Positions 22,917-23,666 of a DNA stretch of 23,666 nucleotides are shown piece by piece. The position numbers were made by a program, and so were the translations under genes. The stretch is from an uncultured Oscillospiraceae bacterium (lineage in GTDB: Bacteria; Bacillota; Clostridia; Oscillospirales; Acutalibacteraceae). Every line of letters begins with the position of its first letter. Positions within the stretch are counted from its first letter, which is position 1. The notes under the pieces are model-generated. The model searched no databases and had not been told where the DNA came from. It saw only the letters and a list, made by a program, of their open reading frames with translations. The stretch spans positions 1 to 23,666 of the forward strand of contig CABSLJ010000012.1 in NCBI GenBank assembly GCA_902478455.1, in the 5' to 3' direction.

Positions 22917-23591
22917 ATGCGGAAATCCGATCTTTTAAACGCAATGGAGCTTTCCGGTCTGGCCTATCATGACATTCAGCCGGCATTCCCCCGGGGAACC
23001 CTGAACGTCATCAATGATCCCAAGACCGACGTGCAGTGCTACCTGCGCAGGACGGGCGGCCTTCTGATCATCACTTTCCGCGGCTCCAATTCCTGCCGCG
23101 ACTGGCAGACGAATCTCGCCTTCCGGCAGAAGGTCGTCCCCTACGGCAACAGGGATTCAAAAATTCGGGTGCACGGCGGTTTTCTGGAGGCGTATAAATC
23201 TCCTGCCGTCCGGGACGTTCTGCACGCCATGCTCTCCGAAGAGATTGAAAAAATACGGATCACCGGCCATTCCCTGGGCGCGGCTCTGGCGATTTTGTGC
23301 GCCGTCGACCTGGAATACAACTTCCCCGACCGGGATTATGAGGTCATCTTGTTCGGCGCGCCGCGCGTGGGCAACAAGGCGTTCCGGAAATCCTACGACA
23401 ACCGGGTCTTTAAAACGCTGCGGGTGATTAACGGCAACGATATCGTCACCAAGATTCCCTTCCGTCTGATGGGCTTTTGCCATGTGGGCGTTCCCTTTCC
23501 CATCGGCGCGCCGCGCCTGCCCGGCCTCTTTACCTTTCAAAGTCACCGTCCGCAGGCCTACTACCAGCGCCTGACCGAACGCTTGTGGTGA
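22917..23591 (+). CDS. Class 3 lipase-like alpha/beta hydrolase
   Basis: A 224-aa protein of the lipase class 3 family. The first 60 residues contain LNAMELSGLAYHD and LLIITFRGSNSCRDWQTNL, the strand with the oxyanion-hole region typical of this family. The nucleophile elbow GHSLG places Ser119; VHGGFLEAY, FGAPRVGNKAF and INGNDIVTKIP (Asp175) follow in family order. His189 in GFCHVG or His210 in SHRPQAYY completes the triad; His210 fits the usual C-terminal place better. There is no signal peptide or membrane segment, so it appears cytoplasmic, unlike the secreted fungal members. GAGGTGAT precedes the ATG by 5 nt. No clear promoter was seen in the short divergent gap from pheS. Substrate unknown. 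Confidence 0.88.
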   Translation: MRKSDLLNAMELSGLAYHDIQPAFPRGTLNVINDPKTDVQCYLRRTGGLLIITFRGSNSCRDWQTNLAFRQKVVPYGNRDSKIRVHGGFLEAYKSPAVRDVLHAMLSEEIEKIRITGHSLGAALAILCAVDLEYNFPDRDYEVILFGAPRVGNKAFRKSYDNRVFKTLRVINGNDIVTKIPFRLMGFCHVGVPFPIGAPRLPGLFTFQSHRPQAYYQRLTERLW

Positions 23592-23666
23592 AAATCCCAT
23601 GTGTTAAAAAATGTCCCCGGAATCAGCCGCATCTGAAAACTATTTTTGAATTTATCGCTTTCTACT

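Overview
This window is ordinary, GC-rich chromosome from a Gram-positive, most likely endospore-forming Clostridia-type bacterium (Oscillospiraceae/Ruminococcaceae-like). That placement is an inference. It rests on strong AGGAGG-type ribosome sites, the Firmicutes order hprK-(PHP)-murB-rapZ-whiA-dnaE-pfkA, an HPr with both His15 and Ser46, a T-box leader on pheST, an IreB protein and a PdaB-type sporulation deacetylase. I see no transposases, phage genes, CRISPR arrays, tRNAs or rRNAs.

Layout. (1) 1-3385, plus strand: the 3' part of a fructose-type PTS EIIBC gene, then ptsH (HPr) and ptsI (Enzyme I). (2) 3530-4676, plus: a monocistronic URO-D-superfamily gene with its own promoter. (3) 4755-5615, minus: a PdaB-like polysaccharide deacetylase. 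(4) 5804-7474, plus: an NhaC-family antiporter. (5) 7620-8813, minus: a GT4-type glycosyltransferase, divergent from (6) the 8971-17187 plus-strand operon hprK, PHP phosphoesterase, murB, rapZ, whiA and dnaE. (7) 17449-18501, plus: pfkA with its own promoter. (8) 18715-18960, minus: ireB. (9) 19096-22845, minus: pheS-pheT behind a phenylalanine T-box. (10) 22917-23591, plus: a class-3 lipase-like hydrolase.

How the genes fit together. The PTS phosphorelay (EI to HPr to EII), the HPr kinase/phosphorylase that acts on HPr Ser46, and phosphofructokinase, whose product fructose-1,6-bisphosphate classically stimulates HPr kinase, all lie within 18.5 kb. The window therefore holds most of a low-GC Gram-positive carbon-catabolite-control circuit; CcpA is not in it. 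MurB, RapZ, WhiA and IreB add cell-wall and growth control, and DnaE and PheST are housekeeping.

The points most worth a second look are: the absence of yvcK between rapZ and whiA; a 21-bp-period direct repeat just upstream of the pfkA promoter; a sigma-E-like promoter in front of the deacetylase; a glycosyltransferase lacking the first Glu of its EX7E motif; and competing hairpins between the EIIBC gene and ptsH. I found no convincing wholly new multi-gene system.
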